NCBI GenBank assembly: GCA_022842325.1
Contig: JALHPU010000031.1
Location: forward strand, 1-49,913
Origin: Sulfuritalea sp.
GTDB taxonomy: Bacteria > Pseudomonadota > Gammaproteobacteria > Burkholderiales > Rhodocyclaceae
Reading direction: 5' to 3'
Length of the DNA stretch: 49,913 nucleotides
The stretch's first letter is position 1; each line of letters starts with the position of its first letter. Position numbers and translations under genes: made by a program. The notes beneath the pieces are model-generated. The model was not told the DNA's origin. It ran no database searches and worked only from the letters and a program-made list of their open reading frames with translations. Shown here one piece after another: positions 37,159 through 46,925 of this stretch.

Positions 37159-39492
37159 ATGACCATGAGTCAATCACCTCCAAGTCAGTCAGGATGCCCG
37201 GTGGCGCACGCGGTCTCGCCGACGGCTTGTCCCGTGAGCAGCCAGGCAGCTGCATTCGATCCCTTCGAAGATGCCTACCAGCAAGACCCGCCAGAGTATG
37301 TGCGCTGGGCGCGGGAACAGGAGCCGGTGTTTTTCAGTCCGAAGCTGGGCTATTGGGTAGTGACCCGGTATGAGGACATCAAACCGGTATTTCGCGACAA
37401 CATTACCTTTAGTCCATCAATCGCGCTGGAAAAAATAACGCCAAGCAGCCCGGAGGTTGCCGAGGTCCTCAACTCGTACGGCTACGCCATGAGCCGTACT
37501 CTGGTGAATGAAGACGAGCCGGCTCACATGGCCCGACGGCGCATCCTCATGGAGCCATTCACTCCGGAGCAGCTCAGGCACCATGAGCCCATGGTGAGAA
37601 GGATCACCAGAGAGTACGTCGATCGGTTCATGGATGAGGGCAAGGCCGACCTGGTCGACCAGTTGCTGTATGAAGTACCGCTGACGATCGCGCTGCACTT
37701 TCTCGGCGTTCCCGAGGAAGACATGGGCATGCTACGCAAATACGCGGTTGCCCACACGCTGAATACCTGGGGCAGACCGAAGCCGGAGCAGCAATTGGAG
37801 ATCGCCCACGCCGTTGGACATTTTTGGCAGTTTGCCGGCACGGTGCTGGACAAAATGCGCAAGGACCCGTCAGGTCCCGGCTGGATGAAGTACGGAATCC
37901 GCAAGCAGGCAGACCATCCCGACATCGTCACCGATTCCTACCTGCACTCCATGATGATGGCGGGGATAGTGGCCGCGCACGAAACGACGTCGCTCGCTTC
38001 GGCCAACGCGGTGAAGCTCCTGCTCCAGCACCCCAGCGCCTGGCGGGAGATTTGCGAGGATCCGGGACTGATCTCCAATGCAGTAGAGGAATGCCTGCGT
38101 TTCAGCGGCCCCATCGCCGCATGGCGGCGTTTGACCACGAAAGCGACAAGGATTGGTTCGGTGGACATTCCGGCCGGTGCAAAACTTCTGATCATCATGG
38201 CGTCGGCCAACCATGACGAACAATACTTTTCCGACGCCGACTTCTTTGATATCCGCAGAGAGAACTCGAGCGACCACCTGTCTTTTGGCTACGGCTCACA
38301 CCAGTGCATGGGTAAGAATCTTGCGCGGCTGGAACTGCAAATATTCCTCGAGGAACTGAGCAAGCGGCTGCCGCACATGCGGTTGGCGAACCAGACGTTC
38401 ACTTACCTGCCCAACGCGTCATTCAGGGGCCCGCAGCATTTGCTCGTGGAATGGGATCCGCGACAGAATCCGGAGCGAGCAAACCATCGCTTGCTGGATT
38501 CAAGCACTCCGGTGCGCCTGGGCGAGCCCTCCAGGCATTCGATATCGCGCATCGTGGCCGTCGACAGCGCAAGCTTGGTGGCGAAAGACATCCTGATGCT
38601 CCGCCTGAGATCGGTAGACGCAAGGCCGTTGCCGCGATGGACACCCGGAGCCCATATCGATGTCGAATGCGGCGACGCCAGCCTGTCCCGACAATATTCC
38701 CTGTGCGGAGATCCCGAGAATTCCCTTGCGATGGAGATCGCGGTACTGCGCGATCCCTCCAGCAGAGGCGGATCGGCGTGGATTCATGACAACGTAAAAG
38801 TCGGCGATCACCTGCGGATTCGGGGGCCGCGCAACTACTTTCGCTTCGACCCGCTGTGCAGGAAGGCCATATTCATCGCCGGCGGCATCGGCATTACGCC
38901 GATAAGCGCAATGGCACGCAGAGCAAGGTTGCAGGAAATCGACTATCAGCTGCATTACAGCGGACGCAGCCGGACTTCAATGGCGTTCATCAGGGAGCTT
39001 GCCGAGCTTCACGGCGATCGCTTGCATGTCTACGCGAAAGACGAGGGATTGCGCAACGATTTTAACGCCTTGCTGGCCGGAGCTGATCCGGGTGCGCAGA
39101 TCTACGCATGCGGACCGGAACGAATGCTGGAAGCCATCGAGCAATGCTGCGCCGACCGGCCGGCCGATTCCCTGCGCATCGAGCATTTTCACTCGACGCT
39201 GGGAACACTGGATCCATCAAAAGAATCGTCTTTCGAAGTCGAATTGAAGGACAGCGGAATTGTCATCAACGTCGCCGCGGATCAAACCCTGTTGCAGGCG
39301 CTGCGCAGTGCGAATATCGATGTCCAGAGCGATTGCGGCGAAGGCTTGTGCGGCTCGTGCGAGGTACGCGTGCTTGCGGGTCAGATAGATCATCGTGACG
39401 TCGTGCTTACTCGGGCCGAGCGCAGCGCGAACGACAAAATGATGGCATGTTGCTCCCGCTCCTACGGCGCCAGGCTGATACTCGAACTGTAA
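37159..39492 (+). CDS. Self-sufficient cytochrome P450, CYP116B type (P450-reductase-ferredoxin fusion)
   Basis: The protein has 777 residues in three parts. Residues 30-440 are a P450 with the I-helix AHETTS (274-279), the ExxR at 311-314, and the heme Cys383 in FGYGSHQCMGKN. Residues 450-680 are an FMN/NADH oxidoreductase of the phthalate dioxygenase reductase type (RQYSLCGDP, FIAGGIGITPISAMA, YACGPERML). Residues 695-777 are a plant-type [2Fe-2S] ferredoxin (CGEGLCGSC with a later Cys). This is the class VII P450RhF/CYP116B plan, in which NADH electrons reach the heme in one chain. Characterised members hydroxylate or dealkylate aromatic compounds; the substrate here is unknown. AGGA lies eight bases before ATG 37159; ATG 37150 is also possible. 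Confidence 0.92.
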   Translation: MTMSQSPPSQSGCPVAHAVSPTACPVSSQAAAFDPFEDAYQQDPPEYVRWAREQEPVFFSPKLGYWVVTRYEDIKPVFRDNITFSPSIALEKITPSSPEVAEVLNSYGYAMSRTLVNEDEPAHMARRRILMEPFTPEQLRHHEPMVRRITREYVDRFMDEGKADLVDQLLYEVPLTIALHFLGVPEEDMGMLRKYAVAHTLNTWGRPKPEQQLEIAHAVGHFWQFAGTVLDKMRKDPSGPGWMKYGIRKQADHPDIVTDSYLHSMMMAGIVAAHETTSLASANAVKLLLQHPSAWREICEDPGLISNAVEECLRFSGPIAAWRRLTTKATRIGSVDIPAGAKLLIIMASANHDEQYFSDADFFDIRRENSSDHLSFGYGSHQCMGKNLARLELQIFLEELSKRLPHMRLANQTFTYLPNASFRGPQHLLVEWDPRQNPERANHRLLDSSTPVRLGEPSRHSISRIVAVDSASLVAKDILMLRLRSVDARPLPRWTPGAHIDVECGDASLSRQYSLCGDPENSLAMEIAVLRDPSSRGGSAWIHDNVKVGDHLRIRGPRNYFRFDPLCRKAIFIAGGIGITPISAMARRARLQEIDYQLHYSGRSRTSMAFIRELAELHGDRLHVYAKDEGLRNDFNALLAGADPGAQIYACGPERMLEAIEQCCADRPADSLRIEHFHSTLGTLDPSKESSFEVELKDSGIVINVAADQTLLQALRSANIDVQSDCGEGLCGSCEVRVLAGQIDHRDVVLTRAERSANDKMMACCSRSYGARLILEL

Positions 39493-39597
39493 GCCTCAGG
39501 TTCACCCGATCAGGTCTTCGCTCGCCAAGTTCCGCTTTCCCGTTGCCGGCGCCCTTCTGCATCGTGATCGACGAGGGCCGTCACTGGCCCGCGATAT

Positions 39598-40500
39598 TCA
39601 TAGCACCCCGAGGGTTTCGGTAAGAATATCCAGAAACCATTGATGGGGTGCAAGGCCTTCGTGACGGCGATCCCAGTGCAGCCGCACCTCGATCTGAGGC
39701 AGGTCGATAGGCAATGGCAGCATTTTCAAACCGCCGAACAGCTCGAACGAGGCCGCAACGCGGGAAGGCATCACGACGATCATGTCGGACGTGGCAATCA
39801 GGCTGGGCAGGATCGTGAAGTGAGGAATCCGCAGCGCCACCTTGACGCCGAGTTGCAGCAGCAAGTCCTCGAGATGCTTGTGACCGAAGAAGGACGAGGA
39901 TACGTAGGCGTGGCGGGCGGAAGCAAATTTCTCCAGTGTCAGTTTTCCGCGAATCGATGGATGTTCCTTGCGTAGCAGGCAGACGTAGTGTTCGTGAAAC
40001 AAATGGGTATTTCGCGTCACGTCGCAAATAGTCGGCAGGTAGCCCACGGCGGCATCGACCTTGGCCGAGGCTAGCCAGTTCGGAACATCGCTCAATGTCA
40101 TCTGGATTACTTCGAGTTCCACCTGGGGCGCGACGGCGCTGAGCTTTTTCAGCAAGGGCGGCAGAAAAATCAACTCGCCGATATCCGACATGGCGACGCG
40201 AAACCGGCGGTCGGTCTCCGCCGGCACGAAGCTGCTGGTCATTTCCACGGCGCTGTCGATCTGCGCCATTCCGCCGCTGAAGCGCTTGTAGGTCTGCTTG
40301 GCACAGGGCGTCGGCATCATGCCATCGTGGGTCCTGACGAACAGCTTGTCGTTGAGCACCTCTCTTAGCTTTGCCAGGCCATAGCTGACAGTCGGCTGGG
40401 TCAGATACAGACGTTCGGAAGCCGCAGTGACGCTGCCCGTCTCGTAGATGGCGATGAATACGCGAACCAGATTCAGATCGATTTTGGCTTTGCGAGACAT
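39598..40500 (-). CDS. LysR-family transcriptional regulator
   Basis: A 300-residue LysR protein. The N-terminal helix-turn-helix is LNLVRVFIAIYETGSVTAASERLYLTQPTVSYGLAKLREVL, followed by the effector-binding domain (FRVAMSDIGELIFLPPLLKKL, DAAVGYLP). It lies between the P450 gene (its 3' side) and the divergent oxidoreductase-transporter operon (its 5' side), so it most likely controls the divergent operon, the usual LysR arrangement. I use the ATG at 40500, with GGGAG upstream; a TTG one codon earlier is also in frame. Confidence 0.92.
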   Translation of the reverse strand: MSRKAKIDLNLVRVFIAIYETGSVTAASERLYLTQPTVSYGLAKLREVLNDKLFVRTHDGMMPTPCAKQTYKRFSGGMAQIDSAVEMTSSFVPAETDRRFRVAMSDIGELIFLPPLLKKLSAVAPQVELEVIQMTLSDVPNWLASAKVDAAVGYLPTICDVTRNTHLFHEHYVCLLRKEHPSIRGKLTLEKFASARHAYVSSSFFGHKHLEDLLLQLGVKVALRIPHFTILPSLIATSDMIVVMPSRVAASFELFGGLKMLPLPIDLPQIEVRLHWDRRHEGLAPHQWFLDILTETLGVL

Positions 40501-40617
40501 CAAGTGGCTCCCATTAGTATTGATGTGGTCGATAAATTATAGAGAAACAATCGATTGGATTAATTAAAGTTCGGCCGATATATTTCTGTCCAACGCTTTT
40601 TCGTATCTGCAATTGGC
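40501..40617. promoter_or_regulatory. Divergent control region between the LysR gene and the oxidoreductase-Liv operon
   Basis: A perfect 10-bp palindrome, caatcgattg (40548-40557), overlaps a candidate -35 box TTGGAT (40555-40560). An 18-base spacer and TATATT (40579-40584) then follow as the -10 for the plus-strand operon. The stretch is much more AT-rich than the genes on either side. LysR proteins typically bind dyads in such gaps, so the palindrome is a plausible site. Confidence 0.45.
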
Positions 40618-43600
40618 GTGTCAGATACAGCTCAGGGTCCCAGGGAGACGGATGATGCACTCGCGGTCAAGCAAGCTTTCATGCCTCCTCAGACTTTCAG
40701 CCTTCTTCGGCAACGTATGACTACTGACAATTCCGAATTTGTTCGCTCACCAGCGCCGTCGCTGGCTGACCGTTACGAACTTGATGCGGGCCGGGTGTTC
40801 CTGAGCGGAGTTCAGGCACTGGTGCGGCTGCCTATCGAACAGATGCGACGCGACCGTCGGGCAGGCTTGCGCACCAGGGCCTTCATAACCGGCTATCCGG
40901 GATCGCCCCTGAGCGGCTACGACATTGCCTTGCGGCAAGCCGGCGAGGCGCTGGATACCTACGGGATTCATCATCTGCCCGGCCAAAACGAGGAACTGGC
41001 AGCGACCACGCTGATGGGCACGCAGATGCTCGACGAGCATCCGCATCCGGATGTGGATGGCGTGGTTGCCTACTGGTACGGCAAGGGACCGGGCATCGAC
41101 CGGTCGGGCGACGCGCTCAAACATGGAAATTTTGCCGGTACCAGCACCAGCGGCGCGGTGGTGATTCTCAGCGGCGAGGACCACGAGGCAAAGAGTTCCA
41201 GCGTGCCCTACCAGCAGGAGTTCGCATTCGAGCATGTGGGGATTCCGGTGTTGTACCCGGCGACGGTCACCGAGTTCATCGAATACGGCCTGCACGCGGC
41301 CGCTCTGTCACGCTACAGCGGCTGCTGGGTAGCGCTGAAACTTGTCGGGCCACTGTGCGACGGCGGCGAGGTGGTGCGATTTTCCGGCGATCAGTGGCCG
41401 GTCGAGCTGCCGCCTCTGACTATCGACGGCAAGCCGTTCCGCAAGAAGGCGAATTTCAAGTTCTTTCCGGTACTGAACATTGAAACCGAGCGGCAACTCT
41501 ATGTCGAGCGGCATGCGGCTGCGCGCGCCTATGGGCGGGCCAACGGACTGAACAGGCTGACGGTACGTGGTCCGGCCGACCGGATTGGCATCATCAGCGC
41601 CGGCAAGAGCTATACCGATACGCGGCAAGCCCTGGAAGACCTGGGCCTGGACGATGCAGGTTTGCAGGCGGCCGGCATTCGCGTCGCAAAAATCGGCATG
41701 CTCTGCCCGCTGGACGTCGAGTTCGTTCGGGATTTCGCCAGAGGGCTCGAGCAGATCATTGTCATCGAAGAGAAGCGTGACTTTCTCGAGCGCCAGGTTG
41801 GCCGTGCCGTATGTGATCTGGGCCCGATTCGCGTGTTGGGCAAGTACGATGCCGAAGGTCGGCCGCTGTTCCCCGTCGAAGGAGGCATGAGTAGCGACAT
41901 GATCGCGGAGCTGCTGGGACGAGTGCTCGGGACCGGATCCATGCTTCCGGCCGCCGCAGCGGCACGGCTTGACGTGCTGCGTGAGGTCAGCGAGCGCAAC
42001 TGCCTGCCGCAGCCCCGCCGCACCCTGAACTTTTGCTCGGGTTGTCCGCACAATGTCTCGACCCTGCTCGCACCCGGGCAGATTGCCTGGGGCGCTCCCG
42101 GTTGCCATATCTTCGCCGCCGTAATGGACAAGCCCGAGAAACGCATCGAGGCGGTCACCCAGTTCGGGGGCGAGGGTTTGCCGTGGATCGGCCTTGCGCC
42201 CTTCACGACGCGCAAACACATCGTACAGAATCTGGGCGACGGGTCACTGCTGCACTCCAGCTACCAGAACATCCGCTTCGCCGTGTCGGCTGGCGTCAAC
42301 ATCACTTTCAAGATCCTGTTCAACGGTGTCATCGCCAATACCGGAGGGCAGAAATCCATAGGCGAAATGCCCATCCCCACCCTGGTGTCCCATCTGGCGC
42401 TGGATGGGGTGGCCAGGATCGTGCTGATCGCCAAGGATCCCAAGCGCTATCGGCAGGTCAATTGGCCGGCCCAGGTCGTCGTCCGCACCGCCGCGGATCT
42501 GGAAGCGTCGATGCAGGAGCTTGCGGCAACGGCCGGGACAACGATCCTGATTTACGACGGCGAATGTGCCAACGAGCGCAGGCGTCGCCAGAAGCGCGGC
42601 ACGCTGCCGGCGCCGACGCGGTTCACGGTGGTCAACGAGGATGTCTGCGAAAACTGTGGCAACTGCGGCGAGGTGGCCAATTGCATGTCTTTGCAAAAGG
42701 TCGAGACCCAATTCGGCCCCAAGACCCAAATTCATCAGTCGTCATGCAACCAGGATTTCACCTGCATCGGTGGCAAGTGTCCGTCGTTCGTCACCGTGGA
42801 AGCCGGGCCCGGCATCCGGGTGCGCCGGCCCGAACCGCAACAGATAGCCGCGATCTCGATTCCGGAACCCCAACTGCCGGTGCTGTCACGTCCATACAAC
42901 ATCTACATTCCCGGACTTGGCGGTACGGGCGTACTTACCGCAAACGCCATTCTTTCCCTGGCGGCGACTCTGGATGGCAGCGAGGTCAAGAGCTACGATC
43001 AAACCGGTGCAGCCCAGAAGTGGGGCGCTGTCTTGTCCAGCCTGATCATTGCTGCGCCGGGTCAGATACCAATTACCAACCGGGTGGGGCTGGCGCGGGC
43101 AGACCTGTATCTGGCGCTCGACCTGCTGGCCGGCGTCGACCGCAACAACCTCGGGTGCTGCAATGACCAGACCACATACCCGGTGATCAATACCGGGCTG
43201 CTGCCCAGTGGCGACATGATCCGCAACCCGCATCTGGTCATGCCCGTGGATGGCATGGTTGAAACCATACGTGCGGCGACCGGTCGCAGGGACGGCGTGG
43301 TAATCGATGCGCGGCGCATCGCCGAGGGCCTGTCCGGCGACTACATGATGGCCAACATGGTGACCATCGGCGCGGCCTACCAGGCAGGGCTGCTACCGAT
43401 TTCGGCAGCGAACATCGAAACTTCGATCCGCCTCAATGGCACGCAGATTGAGGCCAACATTCTCGCCTTCCGCGCCGGTCGCCTGTCACAACACGATTTT
43501 GACCGGCTGTCGCGGATGCTGGTTCGTCCTTATGCCACGCTGGCCGACCGGACCGCTGCAGCCAGGCAGCCAGGTTCCGGCAAGTATCGGCGCGTGCAGG

Positions 43601-44301
43601 AAGCGGTCGACAACTGTCGGCGGCACCTGGGCGGCGAGCTGGTGCTGGAGGAGCAGATCAGGGTTCGTGCCGAAGATCTTGTGGGCTACCAGAGCGCCGA
43701 TTATGCGCTGCGTTACCTGCGCTCCGTCGATGCGGTCGCGGCGGCGGAGCGGAAGGCATTCGGCCCGACTGCAGCGCTGGATATCACCGCAGCAGTCGCA
43801 AGAAATCTGCACAAGCAAATGGCCTACAAGGACGAGTACGAGGTCGCACGCCTATTGACGCAACGGACGTTTACTGACCGGGTCAGGGAGATGTTCACGG
43901 ATTCCGTGCGCCTCAGTTTCCAGCTGCAGCCGCCGTTCATGCGCCGGTTCGGTCTGAAGCGCAAAGTAGGCTTCGGCCCGTGGACAGTTCCGGTACTGAA
44001 GGGGTTTGCGTACCTAAAGTTCCTGCGTGGGACCATCCTTGATCCGTTTGGAAGTATGGTGTTGCGGCGGCAGGAACGGCAGCTCGTGGGCTGGTATCTC
44101 GATCTGATGGATGATGGAATCCGTAATCTGACTGCAGCCAAGCGGGAAATGGTGCTCGAACTGCTCTCGGTGCCGGACATGATTCGTGGCTATGATGACA
44201 TTAAATTAGAAGCGATTCTCGCGGCAAAGAACAAGGCGGCACTACTCCGTGAAGGTTTGCGGAGTGACAATGCTCCGATGTCGGTGAAGGCGGCAGCTTA
44301 A
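40618..44301 (+). CDS. ior-like: Fused indolepyruvate (aryl-pyruvate):ferredoxin oxidoreductase
   Basis: A protein of 1227 residues joining the IorA and IorB parts. The pyrimidine-binding domain has FITGYPGSPLSGYD and GQNEELAATTLMGTQ. The TPP domain has FCSGCPHNVST. A Cys-rich ferredoxin segment follows (VCENCGNCGEVANC, then CNQDFTCIGGKC). The gamma domain is IPGLGGTGVLTANAIL and TGAAQKWGAVLSSL, followed by a C-terminal domain (about 930-1220). These enzymes turn indole-, phenyl- or other 2-oxoacids into acyl-CoA, CO2 and reduced ferredoxin; the substrate is not fixed. The start is uncertain (GTG 40618, ATG 40681 or ATG 40717; relatives often begin near the last). It is first in an operon with the Liv importer. 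Confidence 0.88.
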   Translation: MSDTAQGPRETDDALAVKQAFMPPQTFSLLRQRMTTDNSEFVRSPAPSLADRYELDAGRVFLSGVQALVRLPIEQMRRDRRAGLRTRAFITGYPGSPLSGYDIALRQAGEALDTYGIHHLPGQNEELAATTLMGTQMLDEHPHPDVDGVVAYWYGKGPGIDRSGDALKHGNFAGTSTSGAVVILSGEDHEAKSSSVPYQQEFAFEHVGIPVLYPATVTEFIEYGLHAAALSRYSGCWVALKLVGPLCDGGEVVRFSGDQWPVELPPLTIDGKPFRKKANFKFFPVLNIETERQLYVERHAAARAYGRANGLNRLTVRGPADRIGIISAGKSYTDTRQALEDLGLDDAGLQAAGIRVAKIGMLCPLDVEFVRDFARGLEQIIVIEEKRDFLERQVGRAVCDLGPIRVLGKYDAEGRPLFPVEGGMSSDMIAELLGRVLGTGSMLPAAAAARLDVLREVSERNCLPQPRRTLNFCSGCPHNVSTLLAPGQIAWGAPGCHIFAAVMDKPEKRIEAVTQFGGEGLPWIGLAPFTTRKHIVQNLGDGSLLHSSYQNIRFAVSAGVNITFKILFNGVIANTGGQKSIGEMPIPTLVSHLALDGVARIVLIAKDPKRYRQVNWPAQVVVRTAADLEASMQELAATAGTTILIYDGECANERRRRQKRGTLPAPTRFTVVNEDVCENCGNCGEVANCMSLQKVETQFGPKTQIHQSSCNQDFTCIGGKCPSFVTVEAGPGIRVRRPEPQQIAAISIPEPQLPVLSRPYNIYIPGLGGTGVLTANAILSLAATLDGSEVKSYDQTGAAQKWGAVLSSLIIAAPGQIPITNRVGLARADLYLALDLLAGVDRNNLGCCNDQTTYPVINTGLLPSGDMIRNPHLVMPVDGMVETIRAATGRRDGVVIDARRIAEGLSGDYMMANMVTIGAAYQAGLLPISAANIETSIRLNGTQIEANILAFRAGRLSQHDFDRLSRMLVRPYATLADRTAAARQPGSGKYRRVQEAVDNCRRHLGGELVLEEQIRVRAEDLVGYQSADYALRYLRSVDAVAAAERKAFGPTAALDITAAVARNLHKQMAYKDEYEVARLLTQRTFTDRVREMFTDSVRLSFQLQPPFMRRFGLKRKVGFGPWTVPVLKGFAYLKFLRGTILDPFGSMVLRRQERQLVGWYLDLMDDGIRNLTAAKREMVLELLSVPDMIRGYDDIKLEAILAAKNKAALLREGLRSDNAPMSVKAAA

Positions 44302-44325
44302 GTGGCCGCAGATTGAGGGGAAGAC

Positions 44326-45198
44326 ATGAGTGAATTCCTGCAGTTCCTGTTTTCAGGCATCACGGTTGGAGCCACGTATGCCCTGGCGGCGCTCGGGTTT
44401 ACCCTGATCTACAACGCCAGCACGGTGATCAATTTCGCCCAGGGCGAGTTCATCATGCTCGGCGGCATGCTGACTTTCGTCTTTCTGCAGTCGGGGATAC
44501 CGATGCCGCTGGCGATCCTGCTGGCGATTGCGATACCGGCGCTGGTCGGCATCGCGCTGGAGAAGCTGGCGATCGAGCCAGCGAGGGATGCCGAGGTCGT
44601 GACGCTGATCATCATCACCATCGGCGCCTCGCTGGTCATTCGCGGACTGATCCAGATCTGGCTGGGCAAGGGCGCGCACACCTATCCCGCATTCTCGGGC
44701 AACGAGCCGATCCAGATCGGCGGCGCCACCTTGCTGCCGCAAAGTCTCTGGGTGCTCGGCATCACAGCTCTGGTGGTGGTCGCCCTCTGGTATTTCTTCA
44801 GCCGCACGCTGGCCGGCAAGGCCATTCTCGCCACTTCGTGCAACCCGCTGGCGGCGAAACTCGTCGGCATCAATACGCAATGGGTGCTGCTGGTCAGTTT
44901 CGCCCTTTCGGCGGCGCTGGGAGCGATCGGTGGTGTGCTGCTGACCCCGATCACCCTCACCTCCTACGACGTTGGAATCATGCTGGGGCTCAAGGGATTT
45001 GTCGCCGTTGTCGTCGGCGGCCTGGGCAGCGGTCTGGGTGCCGTGGTCGGCGGGTTGCTGGTGGGCGTCATCGAAGCCATGGCGGCCGGATACATCTCTT
45101 CCGCCTACAAGGATGCGATTCCCTTCATCCTGATTCTGTTCATTCTCTTCTTCATGCCGCGCGGAATCTTCGGCGCAAAAGTGACGGAGCGGGTATGA
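44326..45198 (+). CDS. livH: Branched-chain amino acid-type ABC transporter permease LivH
   Basis: The protein has 290 residues and about eight transmembrane segments, with the LivH signature LGFTLIYNASTVINFAQGEFIMLGGM at the N terminus and VVVGGLGSGLGAVVGGLLVG near the C terminus. GAGGGGAAG precedes the ATG. The Liv (HAAT) transporters carry branched-chain amino acids but also aromatic acids, amides and urea. Sitting 24 bases after an aryl-pyruvate oxidoreductase gene, this one may import an aromatic compound or amino acid. It is one of two permeases and its stop overlaps the livM start. Confidence 0.92.
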   Translation: MSEFLQFLFSGITVGATYALAALGFTLIYNASTVINFAQGEFIMLGGMLTFVFLQSGIPMPLAILLAIAIPALVGIALEKLAIEPARDAEVVTLIIITIGASLVIRGLIQIWLGKGAHTYPAFSGNEPIQIGGATLLPQSLWVLGITALVVVALWYFFSRTLAGKAILATSCNPLAAKLVGINTQWVLLVSFALSAALGAIGGVLLTPITLTSYDVGIMLGLKGFVAVVVGGLGSGLGAVVGGLLVGVIEAMAAGYISSAYKDAIPFILILFILFFMPRGIFGAKVTERV

Positions 45199-46142
45199 GC
45201 ATGCCAAGGCGGCATCTTCCGCTCCTGATCCTGGCTGTAGTGCTACTGCTGCTGCCACTGGTACTGCCCAACAACTACTACTACGACATTGCCATACGCA
45301 TGGCGATCAATGCGATCATCGTTCTCGGCCTGAACCTGCTGATCGGATTTGCCGGCCAGATCAGCCTCGGCCACGCCGGTTTCGTCGGCATCGGCGCCTA
45401 TGCCACGGCGATTCTGCCGACGCATTTCGGTTGGCATCCGATACTTGCGATGCTTGCCGGCGCGGCGATTGCGAGCGCGATCGCGGCAATTGTGGCACGG
45501 CCGATCTTCCGCCTGAAGGGGCATTACTTGGCCATGGCAACGCTCGGCCTGGGCATCATCATTGCCATCGTGATCAAGAACGAGGCGGCCTATACGGGCG
45601 GGCCGGATGGCATGCCGGTGGCTGCGCTGGGGCTGATGGGTTTCGAGATATCCGGCGAAAAGCAATGGTACTGGGTCCTCGCTGCGTTGCTTCTGTTCAG
45701 CTTCTGGGCATCGAGGAACCTGATCGATTCGCCATTCGGGCGCGCCCTGAGGGCATTGCACGGGTCCGAGGTTGCATCGCAAGTGATGGGGGTCGATATC
45801 GTGCGCTACAAGGTGGCCATTTTTGTCCTGTCGGCCTTCTTTGCCAGCCTGATGGGCAGCGTCACCGCACATTACATCGGCTTCGTCACGCCCAATATCG
45901 CCGATTTCTTTCATTCCATCGAATTGATGACCATGGTCGTCGTCGGCGGCATGGCGTCGATTTACGGTTCGCTGATCGGCGCCGTGCTGTTGACCGCATT
46001 GCCCCAGGCACTGTCGACCTTCGAGGGCTGGGAAACGGTGGCTTTCGGCATCATCCTGATACTTTGCATGATCTTCATGCCCAACGGACTGGTGCCCACC
46101 CTGGCGGCACGCTTCGGCCGCAATGGGCAGGAGGACCGCTGA
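45195..46142 (+). CDS. livM: Branched-chain amino acid-type ABC transporter permease LivM
   Basis: A 315-residue polytopic permease with the LivM landmarks LGLNLLIGFAGQISLGHAGFVGIGAYATA, RLKGHYLAMATLG, TGGPDGMP, and VVVGGMASIYGSLIGAVLLT with the EAA-type loop FGRALRALHGSEVASQVMG. It pairs with LivH to form the membrane channel. The start at 45195 overlaps the livH stop (ATGA). The stop shares its last base with the livG start. Confidence 0.93.
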   Translation: MSMPRRHLPLLILAVVLLLLPLVLPNNYYYDIAIRMAINAIIVLGLNLLIGFAGQISLGHAGFVGIGAYATAILPTHFGWHPILAMLAGAAIASAIAAIVARPIFRLKGHYLAMATLGLGIIIAIVIKNEAAYTGGPDGMPVAALGLMGFEISGEKQWYWVLAALLLFSFWASRNLIDSPFGRALRALHGSEVASQVMGVDIVRYKVAIFVLSAFFASLMGSVTAHYIGFVTPNIADFFHSIELMTMVVVGGMASIYGSLIGAVLLTALPQALSTFEGWETVAFGIILILCMIFMPNGLVPTLAARFGRNGQEDR

Positions 46143-46903
46143 TGGCACTCCTTGAAGTCGACAATCTTTCCATCGCCTTCGGCGGCGTCAAGGCCGTGCA
46201 GAATGTAAGCTTCTCGGTCGATCGCGGGTTGGTCTATTCCGTGATCGGGCCGAACGGGGCCGGCAAGACCACGCTGTTCAATCTGATCACCGGGGTTTAC
46301 ACGCCGAGCGAAGGCGACATCCGGCTCGACGGCAAGTCCATCGCCGGCACCGCGCCGCACCGGCTTGCCTTGAAAGGCATGGCCAGAACCTTCCAGAACC
46401 TGCAGATCTGCATGAACATGACGGCACTGGAGAACGTCATGGTCGGAGCGCATCTGCAGCTCGACCGCAACATGATCAAGGCCATGTTGCGCTTTCCGGG
46501 CATTGCCCGGCGCGACCAGGAGCTCAAGGATGAGGCACGCGAACTGATGCGTTTCGTCGGTCTCGAGAGCTACTGGAATCTCGGTGCCAGCTCGATGCCC
46601 TACGGTGCGCTGAAGCGGCTGGAGATCGCCCGCGCCCTGGCCGCCAGGCCGCAGATACTCTTTCTCGACGAGCCGGCGGCAGGCCTCAACACGCACGAAA
46701 CTGCCGAAATCGACGAACTGGTGCGCAAGGTGGCCGACATCGGCGTCACGGTGGTTCTGGTCGAGCACGACATGAAGATGGTGATGAATATTTCCGATCG
46801 CATTCTGGTGCTTGACTACGGCAAGAAGCTGACCGAGGGCACTGCCAGGGAAGTCAGGGAGAATCCCGACGTGATCGCCGCCTATCTGGGCAGCAACGCA
46901 TGA
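46142..46903 (+). CDS. livG: ABC transporter ATPase LivG
   Basis: A 253-residue ATPase. Walker A is GPNGAGKTTLF, the Q-loop is in ARTFQNLQICMNMTALENVMVG, and Walker B is ILFLDEPAAGLN followed by LVEHDMKMVM. The region at the usual LSGGQ signature reads SSMPYGALKRLEIARAL, with SMPYG in place of a canonical LSGGQ, a common deviation in LivG proteins. It pairs with the hemerythrin-LivF fusion as the second ATPase. The start is coupled to livM by a one-base overlap. Confidence 0.94.
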   Translation: MALLEVDNLSIAFGGVKAVQNVSFSVDRGLVYSVIGPNGAGKTTLFNLITGVYTPSEGDIRLDGKSIAGTAPHRLALKGMARTFQNLQICMNMTALENVMVGAHLQLDRNMIKAMLRFPGIARRDQELKDEARELMRFVGLESYWNLGASSMPYGALKRLEIARALAARPQILFLDEPAAGLNTHETAEIDELVRKVADIGVTVVLVEHDMKMVMNISDRILVLDYGKKLTEGTAREVRENPDVIAAYLGSNA

Positions 46904-46925
46904 ACAGGGCACGGAGGAGGGGTGC

